DNA of 35,191 nucleotides from an uncultured Ruminiclostridium sp. (GCA_947627695.1 CANQXF010000020.1:1-35191), one strand, 5' to 3'; shown: positions 20,259 to 29,440, numbered from the stretch's first letter. Notes: generated by a model not told the origin, from the letters alone. Made by a program: numbers and translations.

Positions 20259-20696
20259 TTATTCCGCTATCTCGTCGAGAATCGCGTCAAGTTCGCTTTC
20301 TGTTACGCCGTATTTATCAAAGACGGACGGTATTTTTTCAAGGGCGAATATTTCCGCGCTTTTTGCGATCGCCTTTGATACGGTAATATCAGACGAAACA
20401 AAACTTGTGTTACCGTGTTCGTCGGGTTCGCTCTCCGTGTGCGTGACCGCCTTTATTGTGACGATCGTCGCGCCGATCTTTGCCCTGCTGCCCTCGTCTG
20501 CTTCCGCAAGGTAGCGCGTTGTTACAATCTTCCGATCTTCCGAAATACCCGTTATTTCGGCGTTTATGTAGTTCTGGTTTTTAATCTTATTGATCGCTTT
20601 CGTAAGATCGGTCGCGCGAAGTTCTCCCGCCCTTACCATTTCGAGACAATTATAAATGTCTTCTTTCGTTTTTAAGTTTTTAGGAAAATTTCTCAT
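20259..20696 (-). CDS. Hypothetical protein between baseplate and variable protein
   Basis: A 145-residue protein. A helical N-terminus (KTKEDIYNCLEMVRAGELRATDLTKAIN) is followed by a beta segment and a helical, acidic C-terminus. By position it may join the variable protein to the tail tip or act as its chaperone. No family recognised. Confidence 0.6.
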   Translation of the reverse strand: MRNFPKNLKTKEDIYNCLEMVRAGELRATDLTKAINKIKNQNYINAEITGISEDRKIVTTRYLAEADEGSRAKIGATIVTIKAVTHTESEPDEHGNTSFVSSDITVSKAIAKSAEIFALEKIPSVFDKYGVTESELDAILDEIAE

Positions 20697-20710
20697 GTTT
20701 TACCCCTTTC

Positions 20711-21805
20711 TTATATTGTTTTGCTTCCTGCTGCCACATACGCGCCTACATAGCCGCCGACGTATGCGTAACCATTCGCGGCGTAAATATTAAAATTAAG
20801 CGTTTCCGTCGTCTGCGTGTGATCTATTTTGAACGTGTGCGGAATAACGCTATAATTTTCATTTTGCGGCGTAATGGTATAATTGCCGTGTTCGGTCAAG
20901 TGTACCTTTGCGCCGTCTTCGTAGGTGTAGAGTGTACTCTTTCCCGTGTCGGCGTTCGTGATCGTGAATTTCTGACCCGCTATATCTTCTTTTGTGGCGT
21001 TCGCAAAAACAAGTTTTGTTGCCAAGTCTTCTATTGCCGTCCCGATCTTGGCGTTAATCTCGTCGATCTGGTTTTGCAACTGCGCCGCCGTAGCTTCGCC
21101 GATAAGTTCGCGCATTTCCTCATATAGATCATTGAAGCGCGTTTCCTGCGTCCCTGCATAATCTAAGAACGCCGAAATCATGGATTGATACGCCGCGTTT
21201 CCCTGCTGCTCTAAATTCGTCATAAATGCAACGTATGTCTTGAATTGTTCCGCGATTTTCCCTTGATACTGTGCAAAATACGCGCTAAACTGCGCCGTAA
21301 TCTGTGAAAGATCAATTTCTTTCACGGTCGCGCAAACCCACCCGCACACGTCCGCGTCTGCTCGCGTGTCCGTGATCTCTGCTTGCGTTATGCGTATTGA
21401 ACCCGCCGCGACGTATATTTCCGCAAGCTTCAAATCATAGTACGCGCCAGACCGCACAAGCGGCGTCGGTGACGGGTTCGATGAATAGCCGCCCGTCTGT
21501 ACGATAATATAAATGTCGCGTTCGGTATCGTCTCGCCGCAAAATTACTGTATCAATGCGGTCGAGTGTTCCGCTTGCGGTTTCAAGGTCGATTGTCTTCG
21601 CGCTTATAAAATTTTTAACCTTGCCGCCGATGTTACAATAACCGCCCGCAACCGTAACGGTCATATCATCGTTAGCCGTGACCTGCAATGCTCCGTTGAA
21701 TACGCCCGTCACGAAGAAAGGGCGCAACCAATCCGTCATACTGTCCGCATTATATACGCGGTCGCCGTTTTTTGAGTTGTAAAAGTATGCGTAATTTTCA
21801 GCCAT
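20711..21805 (-). CDS. Baseplate/upper fibre protein
   Basis: A 364-residue structural protein starting at the ATG at 21805, after a GGGGGG ribosome binding site; the frame extends 5 residues further upstream. The N-terminal part (YFYNSKNGDRVYNADSMTDW ... GALQVTANDDMTVTVAGGYC) resembles the phage upper baseplate (BppU-like) N-terminal domain that docks to Dit/Tal. A long helical segment (about 170-260) and beta repeats follow. It probably links the tail tip to the diversified receptor-binding protein. Confidence 0.7.
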   Translation of the reverse strand: MAENYAYFYNSKNGDRVYNADSMTDWLRPFFVTGVFNGALQVTANDDMTVTVAGGYCNIGGKVKNFISAKTIDLETASGTLDRIDTVILRRDDTERDIYIIVQTGGYSSNPSPTPLVRSGAYYDLKLAEIYVAAGSIRITQAEITDTRADADVCGWVCATVKEIDLSQITAQFSAYFAQYQGKIAEQFKTYVAFMTNLEQQGNAAYQSMISAFLDYAGTQETRFNDLYEEMRELIGEATAAQLQNQIDEINAKIGTAIEDLATKLVFANATKEDIAGQKFTITNADTGKSTLYTYEDGAKVHLTEHGNYTITPQNENYSVIPHTFKIDHTQTTETLNFNIYAANGYAYVGGYVGAYVAAGSKTI

Positions 21806-21807
21806 TA

Positions 21808-22851
21808 TTATTCCCCCCAATCTATCGTCTCGGGAAGTGGGTCGCCCAATGTTGGTACTACATACCCCCCGCCATACTCATAAACTTCTTGTATTTCCGT
21901 TATGCGTTGGTGCATATAAAGCCCCCACGCTTTCTTTTTAACGGTTACAATGTCGCCCAAATCATAGTCCTCTTTGTATGTAAAATTGGTTTGCGGGTCG
22001 ACTTCGCTTTCCAAACTTTCGGCAACTCTCGCGTCGTTCAATGCTTCTTCGCCCCGCTGATACAATGCGGCTTTATACTGCGCCGCCGTAAGCCCGTCGG
22101 GGGATATATCCCGCGCGTCAACGAATATTTCGCGCAAGTCTAGCCCGCTTCCGCTTCCCACCGTGACGATCGTCCGTGCCGCCCCCTCGCCCTGCCCGCC
22201 TACGATTGCGACCGTTTTCAAGGCTTGATTGTTGTATTTATAGATTGCGTTTTTAAGGTTGTTATAACTTTCCGTGAAAAGTACGCGCTTGTTTTTGTTC
22301 TGTGCGTAACTATGGTCTACCCCCTGCATGGTATCGAATACAATTTTGTGTTTATCAAAGTCGGGGGTGAATCTGTAACCAATCAGCCCGTATTTTGCTA
22401 TTTTGTTCAATACCGTCTGCAAATTTCTGTATGTAGCTTGAAAAGATATTGTCGGGTCGAATCCGTGCAATTCTCCCAACTCCACAAGCGGGATTTCGTC
22501 GCACATTGTAAGCAATTCCCGCATTACACTTTCTATTTTTGCGTTGTCATAATTTACAGTCGCCTTTATAACGCGGCGGTCACAATAGGAAGAAAGAAAA
22601 CGCCCCTTGACCGTGATTTCGTTTTTTACGTCGCTTTCTTCTTTCTCTATATCCTCAATAACGCCCGCTTCTTTTGCGCCTTTTATGCTTACTATGTTTT
22701 TTTCAGTAAATAGCTTTAAGTTTTTCGGCGTTATGGGTGCGTGTATCTCGAATTTCCCCGCTTCAAAGAATTTCCGCGTCCATATAATCGACGTTTGGTT
22801 TTCGATCTGCCCTATTCGGTACAAATCCGAATCATAGACCCTTACTTCCAT
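21808..22851 (-). CDS. Tail-associated Gp37-like protein (Tal N-terminal type)
   Basis: A 347-residue tail-tip protein. MEVRVYDSDLYRIGQIENQTSIIWTRKF followed by GKFEIHAPIT and the RRVIKATV region is the pattern of the siphovirus ReqiPepy6 Gp37-like / T4 gp27-like hub. DYDLGDIVTVKKKAWGLYMHQRITEI in the C-terminal part is also typical. It forms the tail hub below Dit. It lacks a peptidoglycan-cutting domain. Confidence 0.78.
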   Translation of the reverse strand: MEVRVYDSDLYRIGQIENQTSIIWTRKFFEAGKFEIHAPITPKNLKLFTEKNIVSIKGAKEAGVIEDIEKEESDVKNEITVKGRFLSSYCDRRVIKATVNYDNAKIESVMRELLTMCDEIPLVELGELHGFDPTISFQATYRNLQTVLNKIAKYGLIGYRFTPDFDKHKIVFDTMQGVDHSYAQNKNKRVLFTESYNNLKNAIYKYNNQALKTVAIVGGQGEGAARTIVTVGSGSGLDLREIFVDARDISPDGLTAAQYKAALYQRGEEALNDARVAESLESEVDPQTNFTYKEDYDLGDIVTVKKKAWGLYMHQRITEIQEVYEYGGGYVVPTLGDPLPETIDWGE

Positions 22852-22852
22852 A

Positions 22853-23734
22853 TCAAACCCCCAAATACTGAAAACGATAGGTAATTGTTACATTCATGTA
22901 ATCGCGCCCGCTGTCGGCGGCGTATGTAAAAGTATTTTTTCCGTGTACTAACTGAATGAAGTCCGACCCCTCGTCCAAATATTGATTTATGTCGATTTCT
23001 TCCCCGTCCTTAATCAAGTAAACGTCTTTTTCGTTTGTTTGCGTTGTAATGCGCACCGCTTCGCCGCTTCCGATTGTAAGCGGGTTGTCTTCCGTCCCGA
23101 CTTTGATATATTCCCCCTGCTCGGTATGGTATATTGCGGGATTTACGACCGCGCCCGTTGCTTCAATTAAAATTTCAATGCCTATATAGTCCGCTGCGCT
23201 GTCGTTTTCGATCTCTTTTATAATTTCCGCGACGCGTTCCCCGAAAGGCTCTTTTTCTTCCTTAAACTCGTGTTCCCATTCAAAGCAAGATTGCCACCCC
23301 GCCATAGTTACGACCGTGTCTTCTTCATCTTTGAAAAAGGGGTCGTGACATATCAGCGAAATTGTGGCAAACCTTACAACGCCGTCGGGGTCTACGTCCA
23401 CGTCTTCGACGATATAGTTAATTATTCGCCGCTCGTCTTCTTCGATGTACGTCAAAAGCCCTCTCGATTTTGGCTTGAAACATTTATAAAGCAAGTTTCT
23501 GTTGTAAACGTGATTTTCTGAAATGCTCGCCGTTATAACAATGTTCCTTGCTTTTGTCACGCTCCCTTGATACGTTTCGCCGTCGATCATGGTATTTTCT
23601 GACGATGTTACTTTATTTGATACTTTCATAACGCCGTCGATCTTCTCTAAAAAGAACGGGCTTTCTTCTCCATAATCGAAATAAACTTCGACTCCGTCTT
23701 CATTTCTGCAATATATCGTTCTGTCTGCGCTCAT
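22853..23734 (-). CDS. Distal tail protein (Dit)
   Basis: A 293-residue protein of the phage tail/Dit family. The N-terminal ring domain contains KVTSSENTMIDGETYQGS and ARNIVITASISENHVYNRNLLYKCFKP. RGLLTYIEEDERRIINYIVEDVDV and FATISLICHDPFFKDEEDT are family-typical. The C-terminal galectin-like part ends in YMNVTITYRFQYLGV. It forms the hexameric ring between tail tube and tip. It follows the tape measure gene directly (no gap). Confidence 0.82.
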   Translation of the reverse strand: MSADRTIYCRNEDGVEVYFDYGEESPFFLEKIDGVMKVSNKVTSSENTMIDGETYQGSVTKARNIVITASISENHVYNRNLLYKCFKPKSRGLLTYIEEDERRIINYIVEDVDVDPDGVVRFATISLICHDPFFKDEEDTVVTMAGWQSCFEWEHEFKEEKEPFGERVAEIIKEIENDSAADYIGIEILIEATGAVVNPAIYHTEQGEYIKVGTEDNPLTIGSGEAVRITTQTNEKDVYLIKDGEEIDINQYLDEGSDFIQLVHGKNTFTYAADSGRDYMNVTITYRFQYLGV

Positions 23735-26728
23735 TTAACCCCTCGCCCCCTGCAACTGTAAGACCATGTTTCGGGTCTGGTTTCTTGTTTGCCGCGCCAC
23801 TTCATAGGGCGACAACGCTTTCGGGCTTTCGATCTTGATATTTTGCACGAAGTCGCCGCCCGTCTTTGCTCCTGCTGCCGAAAGCGTGTCGCTTCTGTTT
23901 TTCTCGGATAGCGGGGTCACAATCGCCCTGCCGCCCGATACGGTGAGTAATTCCGCGCCCGCTTCGCCAACTATCGCTTGACCCCTGCTCAAAACGCCGC
24001 CTTTTGCAAGTCTCGGAAGTGAAAGACTTGATAAACTCCCGATACTTACCCCGGGGATTTCGTTTATTATGCCTATAATTCCGTTAATCGCATTTACAAA
24101 CCCATTCACAATATTTTCTATTGTGCCGAATACCGCATTGCAAGCCGATTTGAACGCGCCCATAACGCCGTCTGCTACCTTTTGCCCCGCGTTGACGAAT
24201 ATCTCCGTTATTTTCTGCCACAAATTAGAAAAGAATTGCGGTATTGATGAAAACGCGTTTTTTATTGCCGCTACTGCTGCATTAAATTTTTCTTGGAAAA
24301 ACGTTGCAACGGTTGAAAATACGTTCTTTATATCCGTCCAACGGGCAGCGAACCACTGACCGATTGCAGAAAACGCGTTATGCACATTCGTCGCCGCATT
24401 TGTGAACATGGTCGAAAACCACGTCGCCACGGTTGAAAGTGCGTTCATTATATCCGTCCAACGGGCAGCGAACCACTGACCGATTGCGGAAAACGCGTTA
24501 TATACATTCGTTACCGCATTTGTGAACATGGTCGAAAACCACGTCGCTACGGTTGAAAGCGCGTTCTTTATATCCGTCCAACGGGCGGCGAACCACTGAC
24601 CGATTGCAGAAAAAATATTGCATATTCCCGTATATGCTTCATTAAAGCGATCGGAAAACCACTGTCCGACCCCTTGAAAAATTCCGACGATCGTCTGCCA
24701 TACACCCGAAAAGAACGTCGAAAGAAACGCGCCCCAAGCATTCAAAATATTTTTTATGTAGTCGATCACGTTTTGAATCGCCGCGCTTATGTATGAAAAA
24801 AATCCGTCAAAGTCGCCATGAAGCAAGGCTATAACGGCATTTACAATATTCGTCACGAAGTCGACCACGTTCTGTATTGCGCTAATGATAAACGGCATAG
24901 CGTTCATTATGCCTTGCACAAAAGCCATAATGCGGTCAATCAAAAAGTCGAAAATCGGTTGCAGCGCGACCATAAGTTTATCAAAAGCCGCTTTCAGATT
25001 TTCAAGCAAGGGTTTTATTTTCTCGACCATAGACTGAAATGCTTCTTTGATCTTCTCGACGGCATTGTTTACCTTTTCCCGAAATTCGTCGTTTGTGTTG
25101 TAGAAATACACGAACGCCGCCACAAGTGCGGCGATTGCCGCGACGACAATCCCTACGGGGGAAGCGATCGCCGCGATTGCGCCCTTTAGCCCGCCTAATT
25201 TCGGGATAACGCCGCCAATCTTCGTTATAAGCCCGCCGATTCCGCTTGTTAGCTTACCGAAAATCATAAGCACGGGGGATATTGCCGCAATGATCGCCCC
25301 GACTCTTATAATCATCTGTTTAGCCCCGTCGTCCAAATTCTTAAACCATGATGTAAACTCTTTTATTTTCGTAATAATTCCGCTTATGATCGGTTGCAGC
25401 GACTTCATAAGTTCGCCCGCCAAATCCGCGCCCGCTACTTTCAAATTATTTATAGCGACCTTTGCTTCGTCCCACGGGTCAAGCGTTGCGTTAAAAGTGT
25501 CTTCCACGACCGCGCCGTAATCGGATAAAGACCCCGTTAGGTCTTCAAGCGAAAATCGCCCCTCGCGTATAGCTTGCGTCATTTCTGCCGCGCCTTTTTT
25601 GCCGAAAAGTTCCGTTGCGATCTGCAACGCTTCCGTCTCGCTCGACGCGTTCTTTATATCTGCTATCGTTTCATTTAACGCTTCTTCAAGGGTTTTCCCC
25701 TCTGCCGTCGCGTTCTGCTGCGCCTTTTTCAGCCCTGCAAGTGCGGTTGTGGCGTCTACGCCCGACGACTCAAATTGTGCAAGCAGATTCACCGACGCGG
25801 TAAGGTCAAGCCCCATTTCTTTAAGGGTTGCGCCGTTTGTGGTTAGGGTGTTTTCTAATGCTTCCATAGAAAGCCCCGTGTCCTGCTCTGCTTTCGTCAT
25901 AAGCCCTAACACGGCGGTTGCGTCTTCGGTATCAACGTCGAATTTCGTCATAATCGCGTCTACGCTATCTATTGCCGTGTTTAAGTCCGTGCCGTTTATT
26001 TCCGAAAAGCGGATAAAATCTTCTGAAAGTTCCTCGCACGCGTCGCCCACAAGCCCGAAACGGGTGTTTACTTCGCCGATCGCAATTCCCGCTTTTTCTG
26101 CCGTTGTGGGTAAAGAAGAAAATACGTCGTCCACTTGCTCGGTCAAGTCTTCCAACGCTTCGCCCGTTGCGCCTGTTTTGGTTATAACAACGTCGTAACC
26201 CTCGTCCATTTCCATAAGCGAAGCAACCGACGCCGCGCCTAATGCCGTCGCCGCTGCCGATACTGGCGCGAATGCTTTCCCCGCGCCCGTGATCTTGTCG
26301 CCTATTCCCGAAACTTTCCCGCCTATTTCCTCGAATTTTTCCCCGACCGCGTCCGCTGCGCCGTGGACGTTCTTCAATTCATCTTCAAGGCGTTTTAACT
26401 CGTTTTCGGTGTTTATTACCTCTGTTTCGATTGCGCGGTATTGTTCCGCGCTCATTTCGCCCTTGTCGAACGCTTCTTTTGCCTTTTCCTGCGCTTCCTT
26501 TAGGGTGTTTAATTTATCTTTTGTATTCTCTACCGCTTCCGATAGTAATTGTTGTTTCTTTTGCGCCGCTTCAATATTTGTAGGGTCGAGTTTGAGGGCA
26601 GCATTGACCGCTTTCAATTCGTTTTGTAACGATTTTGCGGTCTTTTCGTTGCCCTTTAAGGCTTGATCGAGTTTTTGGGTCGACCCGCCGATCTCTATTG
26701 TAATACCCTTGATATTGCTATTTGCCAT
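23735..26728 (-). CDS. Tail tape measure protein
   Basis: A 997-residue tape measure protein. It has an N-terminal coiled coil (about 20-130), a TP901-type core (KAGIAIGEVNTRFGLVGD ... LSMEALENTLTTNGATLKEMGL), hydrophobic segments around 470-550, then an amphipathic region with 39-40-residue tandem repeats. The C-terminus has ARGGVL-like processing-region sequence (LARLAKGGVL type). Its length would set a tail of roughly 150 nm by the usual 1.5 Angstrom-per-residue rule. It is preceded by the frameshifted chaperone pair, as in most siphophages. Confidence 0.92.
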   Translation of the reverse strand: MANSNIKGITIEIGGSTQKLDQALKGNEKTAKSLQNELKAVNAALKLDPTNIEAAQKKQQLLSEAVENTKDKLNTLKEAQEKAKEAFDKGEMSAEQYRAIETEVINTENELKRLEDELKNVHGAADAVGEKFEEIGGKVSGIGDKITGAGKAFAPVSAAATALGAASVASLMEMDEGYDVVITKTGATGEALEDLTEQVDDVFSSLPTTAEKAGIAIGEVNTRFGLVGDACEELSEDFIRFSEINGTDLNTAIDSVDAIMTKFDVDTEDATAVLGLMTKAEQDTGLSMEALENTLTTNGATLKEMGLDLTASVNLLAQFESSGVDATTALAGLKKAQQNATAEGKTLEEALNETIADIKNASSETEALQIATELFGKKGAAEMTQAIREGRFSLEDLTGSLSDYGAVVEDTFNATLDPWDEAKVAINNLKVAGADLAGELMKSLQPIISGIITKIKEFTSWFKNLDDGAKQMIIRVGAIIAAISPVLMIFGKLTSGIGGLITKIGGVIPKLGGLKGAIAAIASPVGIVVAAIAALVAAFVYFYNTNDEFREKVNNAVEKIKEAFQSMVEKIKPLLENLKAAFDKLMVALQPIFDFLIDRIMAFVQGIMNAMPFIISAIQNVVDFVTNIVNAVIALLHGDFDGFFSYISAAIQNVIDYIKNILNAWGAFLSTFFSGVWQTIVGIFQGVGQWFSDRFNEAYTGICNIFSAIGQWFAARWTDIKNALSTVATWFSTMFTNAVTNVYNAFSAIGQWFAARWTDIMNALSTVATWFSTMFTNAATNVHNAFSAIGQWFAARWTDIKNVFSTVATFFQEKFNAAVAAIKNAFSSIPQFFSNLWQKITEIFVNAGQKVADGVMGAFKSACNAVFGTIENIVNGFVNAINGIIGIINEIPGVSIGSLSSLSLPRLAKGGVLSRGQAIVGEAGAELLTVSGGRAIVTPLSEKNRSDTLSAAGAKTGGDFVQNIKIESPKALSPYEVARQTRNQTRNMVLQLQGARG
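24301..24660 (-). repeat. 120-bp tandem repeats in the tape measure gene
   Basis: Two full units (24301-24420, 24421-24540) and a partial third share most bases and encode FSAIGQWFAARWTDI and VATWFSTMFTNA segments. The exact 120-bp period keeps the frame. Recombination between units would change tail length in 40-residue steps. Confidence 0.85.
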
Positions 26729-27331
26729 TCTTTGTACCTTTCCCGAATTTAGCCCGTAATGCCGCGCGATCTGACTTTGTTTGAGTCATTCTCCAACAAT
26801 TTTCTAAATACTTTCTCCCGTCCTCTGTTTGGTTTAGGTTGAAAATGTACGCTTCGCGGACGAAGAAAAGATATTCGTCAAAGTCCATTTCTTCCACTTC
26901 TCTATAATTTAGCCCCGTGTAAGAAATTACTAAATGTTCGCTTTCTGTTTCTGGCTTGTAATAATATTTTTGTTTTTCGCCCCCTGCGTAGTAGGGCAGT
27001 TTTAGTTTGGGTCGTCTGCTACCCCGCCCACAAAAACATAAAATTGCTTTATAAACTCCGTCATTTCCTCAATATCATAGTTGCTAACCATGTATTCTGG
27101 CGTTACGTCTTCTTTGTTCAGATTGTGTGATAATGTTTCCGCGCACAATGCGCCGTAGGTGTCCATAAGATCGTCAATATTGACTTCGCTTTCTTCCATG
27201 TTCTGTAAAGCCGATAATTTTTCAAAAGTTTTTTTCATCGGCATTTTTACCTGTAATTTGCGCCCGTCTTTTAACGTTACGTTGAAAAACGACCTCTTAA
27301 TTTTGTTAAAGTCAAATGATACGTTAGCCAT
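26718..27331 (-). CDS. Tail assembly chaperone GT fusion made by -1 frameshift
   Basis: The G protein gene (start 27331) ends in GAC CCA AAC TAA. CCCAAAC is a textbook X XXY YYZ slippery heptamer, on the + strand at 27005-27011. After a -1 shift the reading continues as LKLPYYAGGEKQKYYYKPET for 95 residues and stops at 26718, overlapping the tape measure start. This gives a 204-residue GT protein. In lambda and most siphophages G and GT bind the tape measure protein and help tail tube polymerisation. The T frame has no start of its own, so it exists only through frameshifting. Confidence 0.85.
27002..27331 (-). CDS. Tail assembly chaperone G
   Basis: A 109-residue protein (MANVSFDFNKIKRSFFNVTL, KMPMKKTFEKLSALQNMEES, DIEEMTEFIKQFYVFVGG) with the composition of gpG-like chaperones: a beta start, then helices. 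It lies between the major tail protein and the tape measure. It is the shorter of two products; a fraction of ribosomes shift at its last codons to make GT. The ribosome binding site is GAAAGGGGTC. Confidence 0.85.
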   Translation of the reverse strand: MANVSFDFNKIKRSFFNVTLKDGRKLQVKMPMKKTFEKLSALQNMEESEVNIDDLMDTYGALCAETLSHNLNKEDVTPEYMVSNYDIEEMTEFIKQFYVFVGGVADDPN

Positions 27332-27363
27332 GTTGTGACCCCTTTCTTCGTGTTCTTTCTCTG

Positions 27364-27409
27364 AAAAACTAGCGGCGGCGCGGGTCTATATCTGCCCGCC
27401 CCGCCGCTA
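27364..27409 (-). terminator. Strong hairpin terminator or attenuator after the major tail gene
   Basis: In the minus sense TAGCGGCGG..CGGG, 10-base loop, CCCG..CCGCCGCTA, GTTTTTC. It lies between the major tail protein gene and the chaperone gene, probably reducing transcription into downstream tail genes that are needed in smaller amounts. Confidence 0.65.
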
Positions 27410-27462
27410 CTGTTTGTCGTGGTTTATTCGGGCTATACGGCGGCTTTGTTGTCGCCGTTTTC

Positions 27463-28038
27463 CTACTCCTCTTCGCCGTCGACTATTTCTTCCGTGTATA
27501 CGATCAACGTCCCCTCTCCGTCCATAGGAAGCGCGTGAAACTCTGCGTCAACGACTGTTTCGCTGTCTTTTGCGAATGAAAGCGAAAAGCCCGCCTGATT
27601 CTGCCCGATAATCATTAAGTAAATATCGCCGTCCACCGCGTCGACGTGGTGAAAACAGATAACATATTTTGCGCCCCTCGCGTTTCCTGCGCCGCCAACT
27701 TTTACGACGCGGTATTTCTTGTTTTTTTCTGCGGTTTCCCGCTCTGATACGCGGGCGGTATCGCACAACTTCGCAAGCGTGTTGCCCGTAAAGGTCATAA
27801 TGCCCGACTTCAATGTTACTTCTTCTTCGGTAACAACCGTCTTTGCAACCTTTCCCATATCGTCTTTGGCTTCGTAAAACTCGGGCTTGTATTCGATCGT
27901 TGCCCCGCCCTTGATGTAGGCAAAAAGCGTTTCGTCTTTACAAAAGTCCTCGGGATTCGGGATCGCCTGTCCTTTTGTGAATGTCGCAACGTGAATATAG
28001 CCCGAACCTAAAATAATTCTTTCTGCTTCTGCTGCCAT
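27463..28038 (-). CDS. Major tail tube protein
   Basis: A 191-residue beta-rich protein (LGSGYIHVATFTKGQAIPNP, GGATIEYKPEFYEAKDDMGK, ESLKSGIMTFTGNTLAKL-like core, EGTLIVYTEE) that fits a siphophage tail tube protein. Position supports it: downstream of the head-tail connectors, upstream of the tail chaperones, followed by a strong hairpin as expected for an abundant protein. Confidence 0.8.
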   Translation of the reverse strand: MAAEAERIILGSGYIHVATFTKGQAIPNPEDFCKDETLFAYIKGGATIEYKPEFYEAKDDMGKVAKTVVTEEEVTLKSGIMTFTGNTLAKLCDTARVSERETAEKNKKYRVVKVGGAGNARGAKYVICFHHVDAVDGDIYLMIIGQNQAGFSLSFAKDSETVVDAEFHALPMDGEGTLIVYTEEIVDGEEE

Positions 28039-28045
28039 TTTTCAT

Positions 28046-28402
28046 TTACCCCTTTCTTACTTTTTCTTTGATCGTAAAATCATACGCCGTTTGCGTCATA
28101 TTTTCTTCGCGGATAAAGTTTTGACTTTTGGTATAGTCCACATCGAAGAATACCTTTTTTTCAAATTCCGCGATCTTTTTCAAATCTGCCGCGCTCGGCT
28201 TTCGGTCGGTATAAAATTCGATCGCGCCGTCCGTTGTTTTTATCCGTACCGCGTCGTCTGACCCCGTGAAATGCTCAACACGCGTATAGCACGCGAAAGG
28301 CAGAGTCGGCGCGGGGTTTTGTTTTGTTATAACAAACTCATTTTCGGCTATCGGGTAGCCGCACGCCGCCGCCCTTTCTATGATCTCGTTGAATGTTGGC
28401 AT
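28046..28402 (-). CDS. Tail terminator/completion-type protein
   Basis: A 118-residue protein (NEIIERAAACGYPIAENEF, LPFACYTRVEHFTGSDDAV, IEFYTDRKPSAADLKKIAEF) with the strand-helix pattern and size of gp17-like tail-completion proteins. It is placed between the gp10-like protein and the major tail protein, where the tail terminator is normally encoded. No sharp motif; the call relies on order. Confidence 0.6.
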   Translation of the reverse strand: MPTFNEIIERAAACGYPIAENEFVITKQNPAPTLPFACYTRVEHFTGSDDAVRIKTTDGAIEFYTDRKPSAADLKKIAEFEKKVFFDVDYTKSQNFIREENMTQTAYDFTIKEKVRKG

Positions 28403-28413
28403 ATCCCGCCCCC

Positions 28414-28827
28414 CTAGCCTTGATTGTTGGCGGTTCTGACCGCTTCTTCAATCTTTCTTACTGCTTCGCGCTCAATCTTACTTTCTGCGTCCGACCAATG
28501 CGGGAAAGCACGTGTTTTCCGTTTGCCGTCCCTCGTTAAGTGTCCGTATTCAAGTAAATGTGTGATCTGATAGCGTTTTTTGTTGTGTATCGTGTAGCTT
28601 TGTGCGCCGACTACGCTTTGCGCATTCTTGCGCTGTTTGACTGCAAAATTCTTTGAATATTGCCCCGTGCGGTCGTGGTATGGGTGCGTCCGTTTTAATT
28701 CGTCCACCCCTGCGTCTGCAATTTCCTTGTAAGCTGCGTTTAACTGTTCTGTTAATGCCGCGCTATATTCCGAAAGCTGATTCTGTAACGCTTCCGCAAG
28801 TTGGTCGTATGCAATTTTAACTACCAT
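28414..28827 (-). CDS. HK97 gp10-like head-tail joining protein
   Basis: A 137-residue protein with the gp10/Gp64-like pattern: a helical start (AEALQNQLSEYSAALTEQLN), THPYHDRTGQYSKNFAVKQ, then ITHLLEYGHLTRDG and FPHWSDAESKIEREA. The LLEYGH segment is typical. It overlaps the upstream connector gene by 11 bases. Confidence 0.75.
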   Translation of the reverse strand: MVVKIAYDQLAEALQNQLSEYSAALTEQLNAAYKEIADAGVDELKRTHPYHDRTGQYSKNFAVKQRKNAQSVVGAQSYTIHNKKRYQITHLLEYGHLTRDGKRKTRAFPHWSDAESKIEREAVRKIEEAVRTANNQG

Positions 28828-29440
28828 TTCCCGCCCTTTCCGCTGCGTAAAGTTCGGTCTTGTCGTCGCTTCGTGCGCCGTATGTCCGATAAATGGAAAG
28901 CCGCCGCCCGTTATACTCGACTTCTTCCTGCCCGTCGTATTCAGCCGCCCAAACCGTGAATTTATATTCTGCTTTCATGCCCTGCTGCCCCGCCGCTTCG
29001 TACTCGTCGCGCCCCACGGGGTCGACCTCTGCAAAGACCGCCGTCCTTACGTCTTCGTCTGCGCTGCTTCCGACGCTTATAAGTATTAAATTTGTGTCCG
29101 TATTCCCGCCGCTTTCCGCTTCTTCGTCCGTTTCTTCGTCCTCGTGCGGCATTTCGGCGGCATACTTCGACGCAATCTTGATTTTCGTTAAAACCATATT
29201 GTAAATACTGATAAGCGTGTCGTAATTGTCTGCGATACTGTAATTTGCTTTCACATAGGACAAAACCGCTTCAATGATAAGCGGGTCGGTAGGCGCGGCA
29301 AGCCATGAAGAATGGACGCCGATTCTTTCCAGATCGGACAACGCCACCGCGACAAGCCTTTTTACATCTTCGTCAAGCGCGTCTTTTGCCGTTTTTCTCA
29401 CTCTCAATTTTGCCGCGTCCAATAACTCCGCTTTTGTCAT
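28817..29440 (-). CDS. Fused head-tail connector: adaptor plus head-closure domains
   Basis: A 207-residue protein with two parts that are usually separate genes. Residues 1-95 (VKRLVAVALSDLERIGV, DPLIIEAVLSYVKANYSIAD) resemble the gp6/gp15-like adaptor. Residues 115-207 (VFAEVDPVGRDEYEAAGQQG, EYKFTVWAAEYDGQEEVEYN, RRLSIYRTYGARSDDKTELY) resemble the SPP1 gp16-type stopper (head-tail adaptor). An acidic linker (EDEETDEEAESGG) joins them. The two would normally form successive rings below the portal. Confidence 0.75.
   Translation of the reverse strand: MTKAELLDAAKLRVRKTAKDALDEDVKRLVAVALSDLERIGVHSSWLAAPTDPLIIEAVLSYVKANYSIADNYDTLISIYNMVLTKIKIASKYAAEMPHEDEETDEEAESGGNTDTNLILISVGSSADEDVRTAVFAEVDPVGRDEYEAAGQQGMKAEYKFTVWAAEYDGQEEVEYNGRRLSIYRTYGARSDDKTELYAAERAGNGS

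Noticed and set aside
25599-26198. Long + strand open frame of 199 codons opposite the tape measure gene
   Set aside because: Ser/Ala-rich antisense shadow of a GC-biased gene, no ribosome binding site or promoter.
27437-27458. Second hairpin ACGGCG/CGCCGT before the major tail stop region
   Set aside because: Short stem with no T run on either strand; not called as a terminator.
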